Assembly: GCA_964484325.1 (NCBI GenBank)
Contig: CAZAEE010000001.1
Span: 111,308 to 175,307, forward strand
Direction: 5' to 3'
Source of the DNA: CAYLXX01 sp964484325
GTDB taxonomy: Bacteria; Patescibacteriota; Microgenomatia; UBA1406; GWC2-37-13
DNA: 64,000 bases
Below are positions 8,779-15,544 of this stretch, one piece after another. Position numbers and translations under genes: made by a program. The first letter of the stretch is position 1; each line of letters starts with the position of its first letter. The notes beneath the pieces are model-generated. The model made no database searches and was not told the origin of the DNA. It was given only the letters and a program-made list of their open reading frames with translations.

Positions 8779-9543
8779 ATGACCACGCCTGAATATTCCG
8801 ATCAAACAGAAGCAAGAAAAATATTAATGAAAGGATTCGTTGAACTGACTACGTCTTCTATGCCGGAGGTTTCCAGATCGGCCAAAATGATTGTGGATAG
8901 GTTCCGTAGAGTAAAGGACATTCAAATATATTTGAATACTGCAAGTATGGCAACAGTTACTTCATTCTCCGTCAACGTGCAAGAAAAAGCTGGTAAAGAA
9001 GTTGTTATTGGATTGATTTTAGCAGATCAAGACAAGCTTTTAAATCTTCCCCAAGAAGAATCAACCGCTGATCTGGTGAGAACAGTCAGTATTGCAAACA
9101 AGTTTCCCAGAAATGGATATCAGAATCGACTTAGATATATTACTAATACCGCAATCGATGTGCAGACAGAATGGCTCGATACCATTAAGAGCCCGCCTCT
9201 TAAAAACTTAGATCCTCGCAATATGGACAGAGATAAACTACTCCAGCACGTCATGCAGTACCAATATAGTTTTGATACAGGCCTTAACGATTGGTTGGCT
9301 CAGATAGATAATGCTTTACAATCAGGGAGAATATCAAAGTCTCAAGAGAAATATCTAGTTCTATTGAAAAAAGATATCGATAGATTCGTTTTATATAGAA
9401 CGCAGTTTGGGCCTGATGTTTACCTTTCACTAATAGATAAGTATGGTGAACGTTTCCTAAATCAATTTCTTCCTGACTATACCCGTATTGCTAGTATAGC
9501 TGCCCAAGCGTTACTGGAAAAAGTCTTAACAGAAAATACCTAA
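8779..9543 (+). CDS. Uncharacterised soluble alpha-helical protein
   Basis: 254 residues, predicted soluble, no signal peptide or membrane helix. I do not recognise it. It looks helical, with a central region LQHVMQYQYSFDTGLNDWLA and a C-terminal DYTRIASIAAQALLEKVL. A TACAAT -10 at 8763-8768 lies 10 bases upstream of the ATG. Its stop codon overlaps that of the convergent gene by 4 bases. Confidence 0.7.
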   Translation: MTTPEYSDQTEARKILMKGFVELTTSSMPEVSRSAKMIVDRFRRVKDIQIYLNTASMATVTSFSVNVQEKAGKEVVIGLILADQDKLLNLPQEESTADLVRTVSIANKFPRNGYQNRLRYITNTAIDVQTEWLDTIKSPPLKNLDPRNMDRDKLLQHVMQYQYSFDTGLNDWLAQIDNALQSGRISKSQEKYLVLLKKDIDRFVLYRTQFGPDVYLSLIDKYGERFLNQFLPDYTRIASIAAQALLEKVLTENT

Positions 9544-10052
9544 GGTACAAATTGGAGACTACTATCGAGCAAAGGGAAAAAATCCTGGTTGACGCTTATG
9601 TAGACAACCGTTCCTGTATAAGGATTGTGAGTCTGAAATGAAACTGTGCTACCCTGTTTTTTTCCCGAAATAGTTCGGTTTTTCAATGTTAACTCATGAG
9701 TAGCACTTTTTGGATCCTGCAATGTTTTCATGATCAGATTATTTTTTTCACAGGAAAATTGAAACATTGTGGTTGATTCTTGTTTCAAAATAGCTGATTT
9801 TGAACTCTCCCCTCCTAGAACTAACGATGATGGGTAAAGAAATTCGATGCCACAAGCCTCATTACTATAGGTTAGATATTTAGTTGAGACAGGAGAAGGC
9901 GTGATAACTTTCGTAGGCGTAATGCTAAGGAGAAAGTCCACATTTTTGTTGACATGTTCAACAGTTTTTCCATACTTGACTCCGATTATGAAGATGATTA
10001 CGATAAGCAGTATCAGTAAAAAAATGTAAGGAAGAGCCTTTTGGCCTTTCAT
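9540..10052 (-). CDS. N-anchored extracytoplasmic protein, unknown function
   Basis: 170 residues. An N-terminal membrane anchor (ALPYIFLLILLIVIIFIIGV, residues 6-25) is followed by a Thr/Pro/Ser linker (SITPTKVITPSPVSTK) and a roughly 110-residue outer domain beginning CGIEFLYPSSLVL. This is the layout of many small surface-anchored proteins in CPR genomes. No catalytic motif is recognised. A TAGACT hexamer 8 bases upstream of the start may be the -10; the same hexamer in the same position is seen for two other minus-strand genes here. Confidence 0.7.
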   Translation of the reverse strand: MKGQKALPYIFLLILLIVIIFIIGVKYGKTVEHVNKNVDFLLSITPTKVITPSPVSTKYLTYSNEACGIEFLYPSSLVLGGESSKSAILKQESTTMFQFSCEKNNLIMKTLQDPKSATHELTLKNRTISGKKQGSTVSFQTHNPYTGTVVYISVNQDFFPLLDSSLQFVP

Positions 10053-10076
10053 ATAGGTTCAGTCTAATAGATTCTC

Positions 10077-10106
10077 TTGACAAAAGAAATAGGTATTTAG
10101 TATACT
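10077..10106 (+). promoter_or_regulatory. Strong promoter for the candidate RNA upstream of rho
   Basis: TTGACA at 10077-10082, an 18-base spacer and TATACT at 10101-10106. The predicted start (about 10112-10114) coincides with the first base of a 13-bp helix that closes the downstream structured region. No start codon lies near the predicted transcription start, unlike most promoters in this window. Confidence 0.7.
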
Positions 10107-10112
10107 TGAAGT

Positions 10113-10285
10113 GATCCTCCTAGATGATGAAGCCTATTGAAAACTTTTCTTTACATGTGCAAGTCAAGGGTAAGTCTTGAAGAGTCAAGACAATGAAATG
10201 AGATTCGTGCCGACAGTATCGGCAAGATCCATTGACCCCTATTTCGAAAAGGAAAAGTTTCCTATAAAATCGCATCTGGAGGATC
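10113..10285 (+). ncRNA. Candidate structured RNA (about 173 nt) or long structured rho leader
   Basis: The two ends of this stretch pair: 10113-10126 with 10273-10285 (13 base pairs, one bulge). Inside are a second nested helix (10141-10149 with 10252-10260, 9 pairs), a perfect 7-bp hairpin (10174-10180 with 10185-10191, AGAG loop) and a perfect 5-bp hairpin (10209-10213 with 10219-10223). A promoter starts exactly at the 5' helix. The size, the closed terminal stem and the 12-14-base internal bubble above it recall 6S RNA, but I see no decisive conserved motif and the small hairpins differ. It could instead be a regulatory leader of rho, whose ATG is 89 bases downstream. The reading frame that crosses it on the other strand shows no protein features. 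Confidence 0.5.
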
Positions 10286-10300
10286 TTTAAGTATTTGAAT

Positions 10301-10317
10301 AGACGAAAAGTCTTTTT
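10301..10317 (+). terminator. Weak hairpin plus T-run after the candidate RNA
   Basis: AGAC at 10301-10304 pairs with GTCT at 10310-10313, followed by a run of T. The stem is only 4 bp, so it is a poor intrinsic terminator; it could end the RNA or allow read-through into rho. Confidence 0.3.
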
Positions 10318-10373
10318 CCACTTTTTACTATATTTTTTCATATTGACTTCCCTATTATTCATTTTTAACTAGT

Positions 10374-11690
10374 ATGCTACCTAAAAAAAATGTGCGTACT
10401 CAAAGCAACGAGGAGCAGGCACTCGACGTTGAGAGTCTTTTGAATGAGCCTGTAGATGAGAAACCAATAGTTCCTGCCGAGCTGGAAATGAATCCTCGTG
10501 GCCGAAGACACCAGCCTCAGGAATCTTCTCAGGATGAACCAGCCTCAGATGATCGGCTGAAAGAGGATCTGAAAATCAGTTACCCTGCTAAGGGTATTCT
10601 TGATGTGACATTTGGAGGATATGGTTTTTTACGACATGACTATATTATCAATCCCGATCGGGATATTTACGTCTCGACATCCCAGATTAGACGATTCTGG
10701 CTGCGTCGAGGTGATGAAGTGGAAGGTTTAGCACGACCACCGAAGCAAGGAGAACGATTTCATAGCCTGCTTCTTATAAAAAAGATCAACGAACAGGAGA
10801 TGACTGAGCAACAGAGTCAAGACCGAAAACAGTTTGATCAGCTCACTTCCCTGCACCCGGATAAGCAGATTAAGTTGGAAACGAATCCCGATATTTTATC
10901 GACGCGAATCACGGATCTTATTGCGCCAGTTGGATTTGGACAGCGAGCTTTGGTGGTTTCGCAGCCGAAAGCTGGTAAAACTACTTTCCTGAAAGAGATC
11001 GCCGAGGCAATTTCTATCAACTATCCAGAAGCCAAACTAATGGCTATCCTTATTGGGGAGCGACCGGAAGAAGTAACTGAGTTGAAGCGCTCGATAAAAG
11101 GGGAAGTGGCAGCCTCACACTTTGATGAGTCACCACGGCAACAGGTGAAAGTGGCGAATTTGTCTATGGACCGGGCCAAACGCCTCGTCGAAATGGGTCA
11201 TGACGTGATTATTCTGCTCGATTCGATCACGCGTTTGGCCCGTGCTTTCAACCTTTCCGTCACTGGATCAGGTCGCACGTTGTCTGGAGGTTTTGATCCG
11301 ACTGCCTTGTATCCAGCCAAGAAATTTCTCGGAGCAGCCCGCAACTGTGAAGAGGGTGGAAGCTTAACTATTATCGGTACCTGTCTTGTAGGTACAGAAT
11401 CACGCATGGATGATCTTATTTACGAAGAGTTCAAAGGTACAGGCAACATGGAAATCCACCTTGATCGTAAACTAGCCGATAAACACATTTTCCCAGCCAT
11501 CGATATTGAGAAATCAGGCACCCGTCGCGAGGAACTTTTTCGCGATGTTGAGACAATGAAGAAAATTCACACGCTCCGTCGAGCTCTCGGTCTCCTTTCC
11601 TCTGATGAAAAGCTTACTCTCATGGTTGAGAAACTTGAGAAAACCAAGACCAATGACGAGTTTCTCAAAACAATGAGTGTAGCTAAGTAA
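10374..11690 (+). CDS. rho: Transcription termination factor Rho
   Basis: 438 residues, close to normal length. The usual N-terminal Rho-N helical domain is replaced by an acidic, probably disordered stretch of about 60 residues. The cold-shock-like RNA-binding domain follows ([34 protein letters not shown]), then the RecA-like ATPase: Walker [16 protein letters not shown], the [12 protein letters not shown] segment, Walker [18 protein letters not shown] and the Q/R-loop region with [19 protein letters not shown]. It forms a hexamer that translocates on RNA and ends transcription. A long structured region precedes it, so leader-based autoregulation is possible. Confidence 0.96.
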   Translation: MLPKKNVRTQSNEEQALDVESLLNEPVDEKPIVPAELEMNPRGRRHQPQESSQDEPASDDRLKEDLKISYPAKGILDVTFGGYGFLRHDYIINPDRDIYVSTSQIRRFWLRRGDEVEGLARPPKQGERFHSLLLIKKINEQEMTEQQSQDRKQFDQLTSLHPDKQIKLETNPDILSTRITDLIAPVGFGQRALVVSQPKAGKTTFLKEIAEAISINYPEAKLMAILIGERPEEVTELKRSIKGEVAASHFDESPRQQVKVANLSMDRAKRLVEMGHDVIILLDSITRLARAFNLSVTGSGRTLSGGFDPTALYPAKKFLGAARNCEEGGSLTIIGTCLVGTESRMDDLIYEEFKGTGNMEIHLDRKLADKHIFPAIDIEKSGTRREELFRDVETMKKIHTLRRALGLLSSDEKLTLMVEKLEKTKTNDEFLKTMSVAK

Positions 11691-11699
11691 TTTCTTTGT

Positions 11700-11986
11700 C
11701 TGTTTGTGGTACCTGGATATAATTCTCCTGGCTTAATTACTCCAGCTAGAATACCTCTACGAAAGTAATTTGTTCCGTCCGGACGTTTTTCAGCAAGTGC
11801 TTTTATAAGCGGAGGATTTTTTTCTCTAGCCGGAGGTTTATTGTAAGCTTCTAATCTTGTACAAGGCGCTGCGATTTCTACTACTTTTAAAATTACTCCC
11901 GTACCGAAAATAACAAGCGCACCGTTTGGAATATCTCCTAGATCTCCTAATCCAGAGATATCTATCTGTTCATTAAAATCTTCAGG
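11700..11986 (-). pseudogene. MOSC-domain protein remnant (C-terminal half only)
   Basis: The minus strand has an open frame from 11986 downwards whose translation reads like the C-terminal half of a MOSC domain: PEDFNEQIDISGLGDLGDIP, then GALVIFGTGVILKVVEIAAP, the conserved Cys in PCTRLEAY, and YFRRGILAGVIKPGELYPG. In intact MOSC proteins about 60-90 residues precede this part (pterin/sulfur-carrier related fold). Here an in-frame TAG (11987-11989) immediately precedes it and the upstream half is absent. The frame then runs into the antisense of rho without a proper stop. It is a truncated gene left after a deletion or rearrangement. Confidence 0.65.
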
Positions 11987-12002
11987 CTATCATAAATACA
12001 TT

Positions 12003-12030
12003 TTGATTTTACATTTTCAATTAGTATAAT
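12003..12030 (+). promoter_or_regulatory. Promoter for the leader-peptide/attenuator transcript
   Basis: TTGATT at 12003-12008, a 16-base spacer, and a perfect TATAAT at 12025-12030. The ATG of a 23-codon leader ORF starts 10 bases after the -10. Confidence 0.6.
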
Positions 12031-12039
12031 TAAATCAAT

Positions 12040-12111
12040 ATGTGTCGCCAATTAGCCAATATTTTTGTCGAATTTATTATCCTCCGCAGGAGGTTGGCTA
12101 GCCTTGATTGA
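12040..12111 (+). CDS. Putative 23-residue leader peptide
   Basis: ATG at 12040 to TGA at 12109-12111, sequence MCRQLANIFVEF then IILRRRLASLD. It starts 10 bases after a perfect -10, as most leaderless genes here do, and it overlaps strands 1 and 2 of the downstream attenuator. The three consecutive Arg codons (CGC AGG AGG) lie in strand 2. Its role would be to place a ribosome on the folding RNA; this is inference. Confidence 0.45.
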   Translation: MCRQLANIFVEFIILRRRLASLD

Positions 12112-12162
12112 AATCAGTTAAAAGGCACAAACCAACCTCCCAAAAATCGGGAGGTTTTTTTT
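12081..12162 (+). promoter_or_regulatory. Candidate transcription attenuator (terminator/antiterminator)
   Basis: Four segments can pair alternatively. 1: CCTCC 12081-12085. 2: GGAGGTTGG 12089-12097. 3: CCAACCTCCC 12132-12141. 4: GGGAGGTT 12149-12156 followed by eight T (12155-12162). 1:2 and 3:4 can coexist (intrinsic terminator formed); 2:3 (9 perfect pairs) would prevent the terminator. This is the logic of an amino-acid or protein-controlled attenuator in front of the 75-residue gene at 12213. The ligand and the direction of control are unknown. Confidence 0.55.
12134..12162 (+). terminator. Intrinsic terminator (attenuator strand 3:4)
   Basis: Stem AACCTCCC (12134-12141) with GGGAGGTT (12149-12156), 7-base loop, then a T-run ending at 12162. 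It lies 50 bases upstream of the next start codon, so it acts before that gene rather than after one. Confidence 0.75.
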
Positions 12163-12212
12163 AGATTGAATGAAGAAATACACGATTTATTCAGAAAAAG
12201 GAGGTGATATAT

Positions 12213-12440
12213 ATGGTAGAACGACCTGTGGTTATAGCAGTTGACCCTTTAGGTTCAGCTAAAGAGACAATCAAGGGTAAACCCTCAGAAAATGAAGGCA
12301 TATTGGAGCAAAGAGATCTTCTTACTCATAAAACGGTTTTAAGAAATCAATCTGGTGAACATGTTCGTGTTTTAGAATTAGTCAATCTGGATCCATTGAT
12401 GAAAGTTCCTCCAGAAGATGGTCAGTCATTCGGAGAATAA
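12213..12440 (+). CDS. Small uncharacterised protein controlled by the attenuator
   Basis: 75 residues starting at ATG 12213, with an excellent ribosome site (AAAGGAGGTGAT, GGAGG at 12200-12204, spacing 8). The product (MVERPVVIAVDPLGSAKETI at the start, SGEHVRVLELVNLDPLMKVP later) is acidic to neutral and shows no recognised domain. It is one of the few genes here with a strong Shine-Dalgarno site, consistent with a leadered message passing through the attenuator. It is followed by its own intrinsic terminator, so it is a single-gene unit. Confidence 0.6.
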   Translation: MVERPVVIAVDPLGSAKETIKGKPSENEGILEQRDLLTHKTVLRNQSGEHVRVLELVNLDPLMKVPPEDGQSFGE

Positions 12441-12462
12441 CTAGTGCTTTTATATAAATTAT

Positions 12463-12493
12463 CCGCCAGGAATATCCAACCTGGCGGTTTTTT
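12463..12493 (+). terminator. Intrinsic terminator
   Basis: Perfect 8-bp stem CCGCCAGG (12463-12470) with CCTGGCGG (12480-12487), 9-base loop, followed by TTTTTT. It ends the transcript of the 75-residue gene. Confidence 0.85.
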
Positions 12494-12499
12494 GTGAAC

Positions 12500-12547
12500 T
12501 TGACACGTTTTTATTAAAGTTGTATACTCCATACTAGTAGGGAGTAT
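12500..12547 (+). promoter_or_regulatory. Promoter with CsoR-type operator overlapping the -10
   Basis: TTGACA at 12500-12505, a 17-base spacer and TATACT at 12523-12528. Overlapping the -10 is an inverted repeat ATACTCC (12524-12530) / GGAGTAT (12541-12547) around ATACTAGTAG. The core resembles operators of the CsoR/FrmR/CstR family (A/T flanks around a C- and G-rich pseudo-palindrome). The next gene encodes such a repressor, so autorepression is likely; binding would block the -10 and transcription start. Confidence 0.65.
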
Positions 12548-12581
12548 ATAGTTAATATCAGGTACTCATTAAATTAACTTT

Positions 12582-12809
12582 ATGGACACAAAACAAAGGG
12601 TAAACAGGATGATTGGCCAACTGAAAGGCATTGAGCGGATGATTGAAGCAGAACGCGACTGTGCTGAGATTCTTCAACAGATTACTGCTGTTAAAAAAGC
12701 TATAGATGGCCTCTCAAAAGAGATTCTTATGGCCGATATTTGTCGTCTTATGCCTAAAGAAGAGACAAAGAAGGTAGAACGCATGGTGGAACGGGCCATT
12801 GATTTGTAA
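12582..12809 (+). CDS. CsoR/FrmR/CstR-family metal- or thiol-sensing repressor
   Basis: 75 residues, all-helical DUF156 family: RVNRMIGQLKGIERMIEAER (DNA-binding helix region), ERDCAEILQQITAVKKAID and SKEILMADICRLM. The sensing cysteines are C27 and C54. The His that completes the Cu(I) site of true CsoR four residues before the second Cys is Met here, which leaves a two-cysteine arrangement like that of the persulfide sensor CstR. With thioredoxin reductase directly downstream, a thiol or sulfur-stress role is more likely than copper sensing; this is inference. A palindromic operator overlaps its promoter. Confidence 0.85.
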   Translation: MDTKQRVNRMIGQLKGIERMIEAERDCAEILQQITAVKKAIDGLSKEILMADICRLMPKEETKKVERMVERAIDL

Positions 12810-12836
12810 TTTTTTCTTGTTATTTTTTAAAATTTT

Positions 12837-12845
12837 GCTATATTG
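12837..12845 (+). promoter_or_regulatory. Extended -10 in front of trxB
   Basis: TGCTATATT (TG-n-TATATT) ends 7 bases before the trxB ATG at 12853, so trxB may have its own leaderless promoter in addition to read-through from the repressor gene 43 bases upstream. Confidence 0.45.
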
Positions 12846-12852
12846 ATTACCT

Positions 12853-13884
12853 ATGGCCGAAATTACTTCTTCTGTCGAAAATGTGATCATCATCGGAGGT
12901 GGTCCAGCCGGATTGGCAGCTGCGATCTATAATGTTCGCGCCAACCTCAATCCTCTCTTGTTTGCCGGTTCTCCCCCAGGTGGTCAGTTAACCTTAACTT
13001 CAGATGTCGAGAACTACCCTGGATTTGAAAGTATTCTGGGGCCGGATCTTATTATGAAGTTCCGTAATCAGGTGCAAAAGTTAGGTACGCGGGTTATTGA
13101 TCAAAATATTTTGGCGGTACAGTTGGATAAACGTCCATTTGAGGTAAAGACCTTCGACAAAGTATATCAGACTAGAGCAATACTCATTGCAACTGGTGCA
13201 AAAGCACTCTGGTTAGGGCTCGAATCTGAACAACGATTACGTGGAAAAGGGGTGTCTGCTTGTGCAACGTGTGACGGGTTTTTTTTCAAAGATAAAGTGG
13301 TTGCGGTTGTGGGAGGTGGAGACACGGCTATGGAGGAGGCGATTGTTTTGACTAGGTTTGCCAGTAGAGTTTACCTTATCCATCGGCGTGAGAGCTTTCG
13401 TGCGTCAAAAATTATGCAGGATCGTGTTATTCAGGACAAGAAAATTGAGGTTCTATACAACACGACAGTGACTGAAGTGCTCGGGCAAAGTAAAGTCGAA
13501 GGGATACGAATTCAAAATGTTCAGGATAAATCTGAAAAAGAGGTGAAAGTTGATGGGTTATTCTTGGCAATTGGGCATAAGCCAGATACTGAGATTTTTA
13601 AAGGAAAAATTGATCTGGACGAGCAAGGGTATGTCATGACAGCAGGCAGAATAGCTGAAGATAATTTACAAGGAAAAATAATACTTTCATCAGAGAAAGC
13701 GGCCTATTTCAAAGAGCGTTCTCACTATTACCATCATGATACATCGGTGCCAGGGGTTTTTGCGGCTGGAGACTGCGTCGATTTTCGCTACAGACAAGCT
13801 GCCACAGCGTCTGGCATGGGAGTCGCGGCGGCTTTGGAAGTTGAAAGATGGCTTGATAATTTACCGTCACCCGCCGAATCATAA
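12853..13884 (+). CDS. trxB: Thioredoxin reductase (FAD/NADPH)
   Basis: 343 residues. It reduces thioredoxin with NADPH through FAD. Visible: FAD-binding IIIGGGPAGLAAAIY, SPPGGQLTLTSDVENYPGFE, the redox disulfide CATC in SACATCDGFFF, the NADPH-binding VVGGGDTAMEEAIV and the C-terminal FAD motif GVFAAGDCVD. It is about 25-30 residues longer than usual; the extra segment (KIILSSEKAAYFKERSHYYH) lies between the last NADPH-domain strand and the FAD motif. It is downstream of a thiol-sensing-type repressor and 4 bases upstream of glutamate dehydrogenase. Confidence 0.95.
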   Translation: MAEITSSVENVIIIGGGPAGLAAAIYNVRANLNPLLFAGSPPGGQLTLTSDVENYPGFESILGPDLIMKFRNQVQKLGTRVIDQNILAVQLDKRPFEVKTFDKVYQTRAILIATGAKALWLGLESEQRLRGKGVSACATCDGFFFKDKVVAVVGGGDTAMEEAIVLTRFASRVYLIHRRESFRASKIMQDRVIQDKKIEVLYNTTVTEVLGQSKVEGIRIQNVQDKSEKEVKVDGLFLAIGHKPDTEIFKGKIDLDEQGYVMTAGRIAEDNLQGKIILSSEKAAYFKERSHYYHHDTSVPGVFAAGDCVDFRYRQAATASGMGVAAALEVERWLDNLPSPAES

Positions 13885-13888
13885 CCAT

Positions 13889-15160
13889 ATGAAAAATACC
13901 GGTATACAGATGCTTCAATCGGCTCAAACGATCATAAAAAACACTGCCAAACAGCTTGCATTACCTGATAAAACTATTAAGAAGTTACTTACCCCTGAGA
14001 AAATACATGACTTTACTTTCAAAGTCACCATGGACAACGGGAAAAAGAGGCAGTTTCACGGTTTTCGCATTCAACATAGTAGTGCTTTAGGTCCGTATAA
14101 AGGTGGTATCAGGTTTCATCCGAATGTCTCAAAGCAGGAAGTACAAGCGTTGGCGACACTTATGAGTATAAAGTGTTCTGTTGCCGGTTTACCTCTTGGA
14201 GGAGGGAAGGGCGGCGTTGTAGTCGATCCGAAAAAGTTGTCTGCCGGAGAGTTGGAACGGTTGTCGAGAGCTTATGCCGTCAAAATTGCACCGTTTATCG
14301 GACCTGATAGAGATGTGCCTGCGCCTGATGTAAATACAAACGGTAAGATCATGGCCTGGATGCTTGATGAATATGAAAAATTTACTGGTAAAAAATCTCC
14401 AGCGACCTTCACGGGTAAGCCGATCGAAAAAGGTGGCAGTCTCGGACGGACTGAAGCCACCGGTCGCGGCGGCGTGATGATCCTGAAAGCACTTCTTAAG
14501 AAAATGTATCCGAAAAGAAAGCTGGCAGATTTCACAGTTGCCGTACAAGGGTTTGGCAATGTTGGCCATTACTTTGCCAAAATAGCCGCAGAAGAAGGAC
14601 TAAATGTAGTCGCGGTTTCAGATAGTAAAGGTGGAGTGTATGTCAAAGAGGGTTTAGATGTAGAAGCGACGATGAAATGTAAGGAGGAGAAAGGAAGCGT
14701 CGCGGGTTGTTACTGTAAAGGTTCCGTCTGTGATATCCGCTTTGGCAAAACGATCACAAACGAGCAAGTGCTCGAGTTACCTGTTGATATTCTTGTACCG
14801 TCCGCTCTCGAAAACGTGATCAATGAAAAGAACATGGTCAAAATTAAGGCCAAAATTATTGTCGAAATGGCCAATGGGCCGGTGACAGAAGATGCCTATG
14901 AATATCTGGTGAAAAAAGGTACATGCATTGTGCCTGATGTGCTAGCCAACAGCGGCGGAGTCGCTGTTTCTTACCTTGAATGGGTGCAAGGGAAAAAGGG
15001 GGAAGCATGGACCGAACAGAGAGTTAATACCAAGCTAGCTGAGTTTATGACAGATGCTTTTAATGCCATTTGGAAACGAGCAGAAAAAGAGCAAATTCCC
15101 CTTAAACAAGCTGCTTTTAAGCTGGGTATTGAAAGAATTGTTAAAAAGCTCCTTTTATAG
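13889..15160 (+). CDS. gdhA: Glutamate dehydrogenase (Glu/Leu/Phe/Val dehydrogenase family)
   Basis: 423 residues from ATG 13889; a longer frame extends back into trxB but that part only mirrors trxB. The start lies 4 bases after the trxB stop. It interconverts glutamate and 2-oxoglutarate plus ammonia. Visible: GPYKGGIRFHPNVSKQEVQA, the catalytic Lys region LPLGGGKGGVVVDP, the catalytic Asp in VPAPDVNTN, and the nucleotide-binding VAVQGFGNVGHYFAK. A short cysteine-rich insertion (GCYCKGSVC, about residue 280) is seen in the Rossmann domain. No Shine-Dalgarno sequence is evident; translation may be coupled to trxB. Confidence 0.94.
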   Translation: MKNTGIQMLQSAQTIIKNTAKQLALPDKTIKKLLTPEKIHDFTFKVTMDNGKKRQFHGFRIQHSSALGPYKGGIRFHPNVSKQEVQALATLMSIKCSVAGLPLGGGKGGVVVDPKKLSAGELERLSRAYAVKIAPFIGPDRDVPAPDVNTNGKIMAWMLDEYEKFTGKKSPATFTGKPIEKGGSLGRTEATGRGGVMILKALLKKMYPKRKLADFTVAVQGFGNVGHYFAKIAAEEGLNVVAVSDSKGGVYVKEGLDVEATMKCKEEKGSVAGCYCKGSVCDIRFGKTITNEQVLELPVDILVPSALENVINEKNMVKIKAKIIVEMANGPVTEDAYEYLVKKGTCIVPDVLANSGGVAVSYLEWVQGKKGEAWTEQRVNTKLAEFMTDAFNAIWKRAEKEQIPLKQAAFKLGIERIVKKLLL

Positions 15161-15184
15161 CTTGAAGAGACGAATTCGAGAGAT

Positions 15185-15190
15185 TATAAT
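15185..15190 (+). promoter_or_regulatory. TATAAT -10 of a leaderless gene
   Basis: A perfect TATAAT 9 bases before the ATG at 15200; it supports both the start choice and a leaderless message. Confidence 0.5.
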
Positions 15191-15199
15191 ACTGACACT

Positions 15200-15490
15200 A
15201 TGGCCAATGAAATACCGCTTCCGCCTTCTCAGGGTGAGATCAAAAAGATCCAAGGTCAAATAGAAAGGGAAATTGATGATTTGTACAGTCTGGATATAGG
15301 TTATCTCGATGAACGGGCTAATCGATTTAAGAAACTTGGGCACCTTTTTGACAGAATTGGTCAAGAAGAACAAACCTTAAGAAGCTTAGAAAGAGCTGAA
15401 AAATCCGAGGAACGTGCCCAGGAGCTTGAAGAAGAGCTACGATCATTAAAAAAAGAGCGTGAGAACAATCCTTTTCCCAACTCCTCTTGA
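15200..15490 (+). CDS. Small coiled-coil protein
   Basis: 96 residues, highly charged. Residues about 12-90 look like one or two long helices with heptad character (QIEREIDDLYSLDIGYL, LRSLERAEKSEERAQELEEE). No known domain recognised. A perfect -10 sits just upstream. It is followed 54 bases later by a secreted peptidoglycan hydrolase, but separate function is likely. Confidence 0.65.
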   Translation: MANEIPLPPSQGEIKKIQGQIEREIDDLYSLDIGYLDERANRFKKLGHLFDRIGQEEQTLRSLERAEKSEERAQELEEELRSLKKERENNPFPNSS

Positions 15491-15544
15491 GAGTTGAGGA
15501 GCATGAAAAAACCCTCACTATGGTAAAATATATGCAAATACCTT

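Noticed and set aside
10113..10285. Assignment of the structured RNA as 6S RNA, RNase P RNA, SRP RNA or tmRNA
   Set aside because: Size and closing stem fit 6S only loosely, and none of the conserved sequence motifs of RNase P, SRP RNA or tmRNA can be seen; left as unassigned.
10120..10362. 80-codon minus-strand ORF with Cys pairs upstream of rho
   Set aside because: It lies antisense to a strong promoter and a well-paired RNA region; its Cys codons fall in the hairpin sequences. No ribosome site or domain.
13736..13888. N-terminal extension of glutamate dehydrogenase
   Set aside because: It overlaps the trxB end in another frame and encodes no GDH-like sequence; the ATG at 13889 fits the family.
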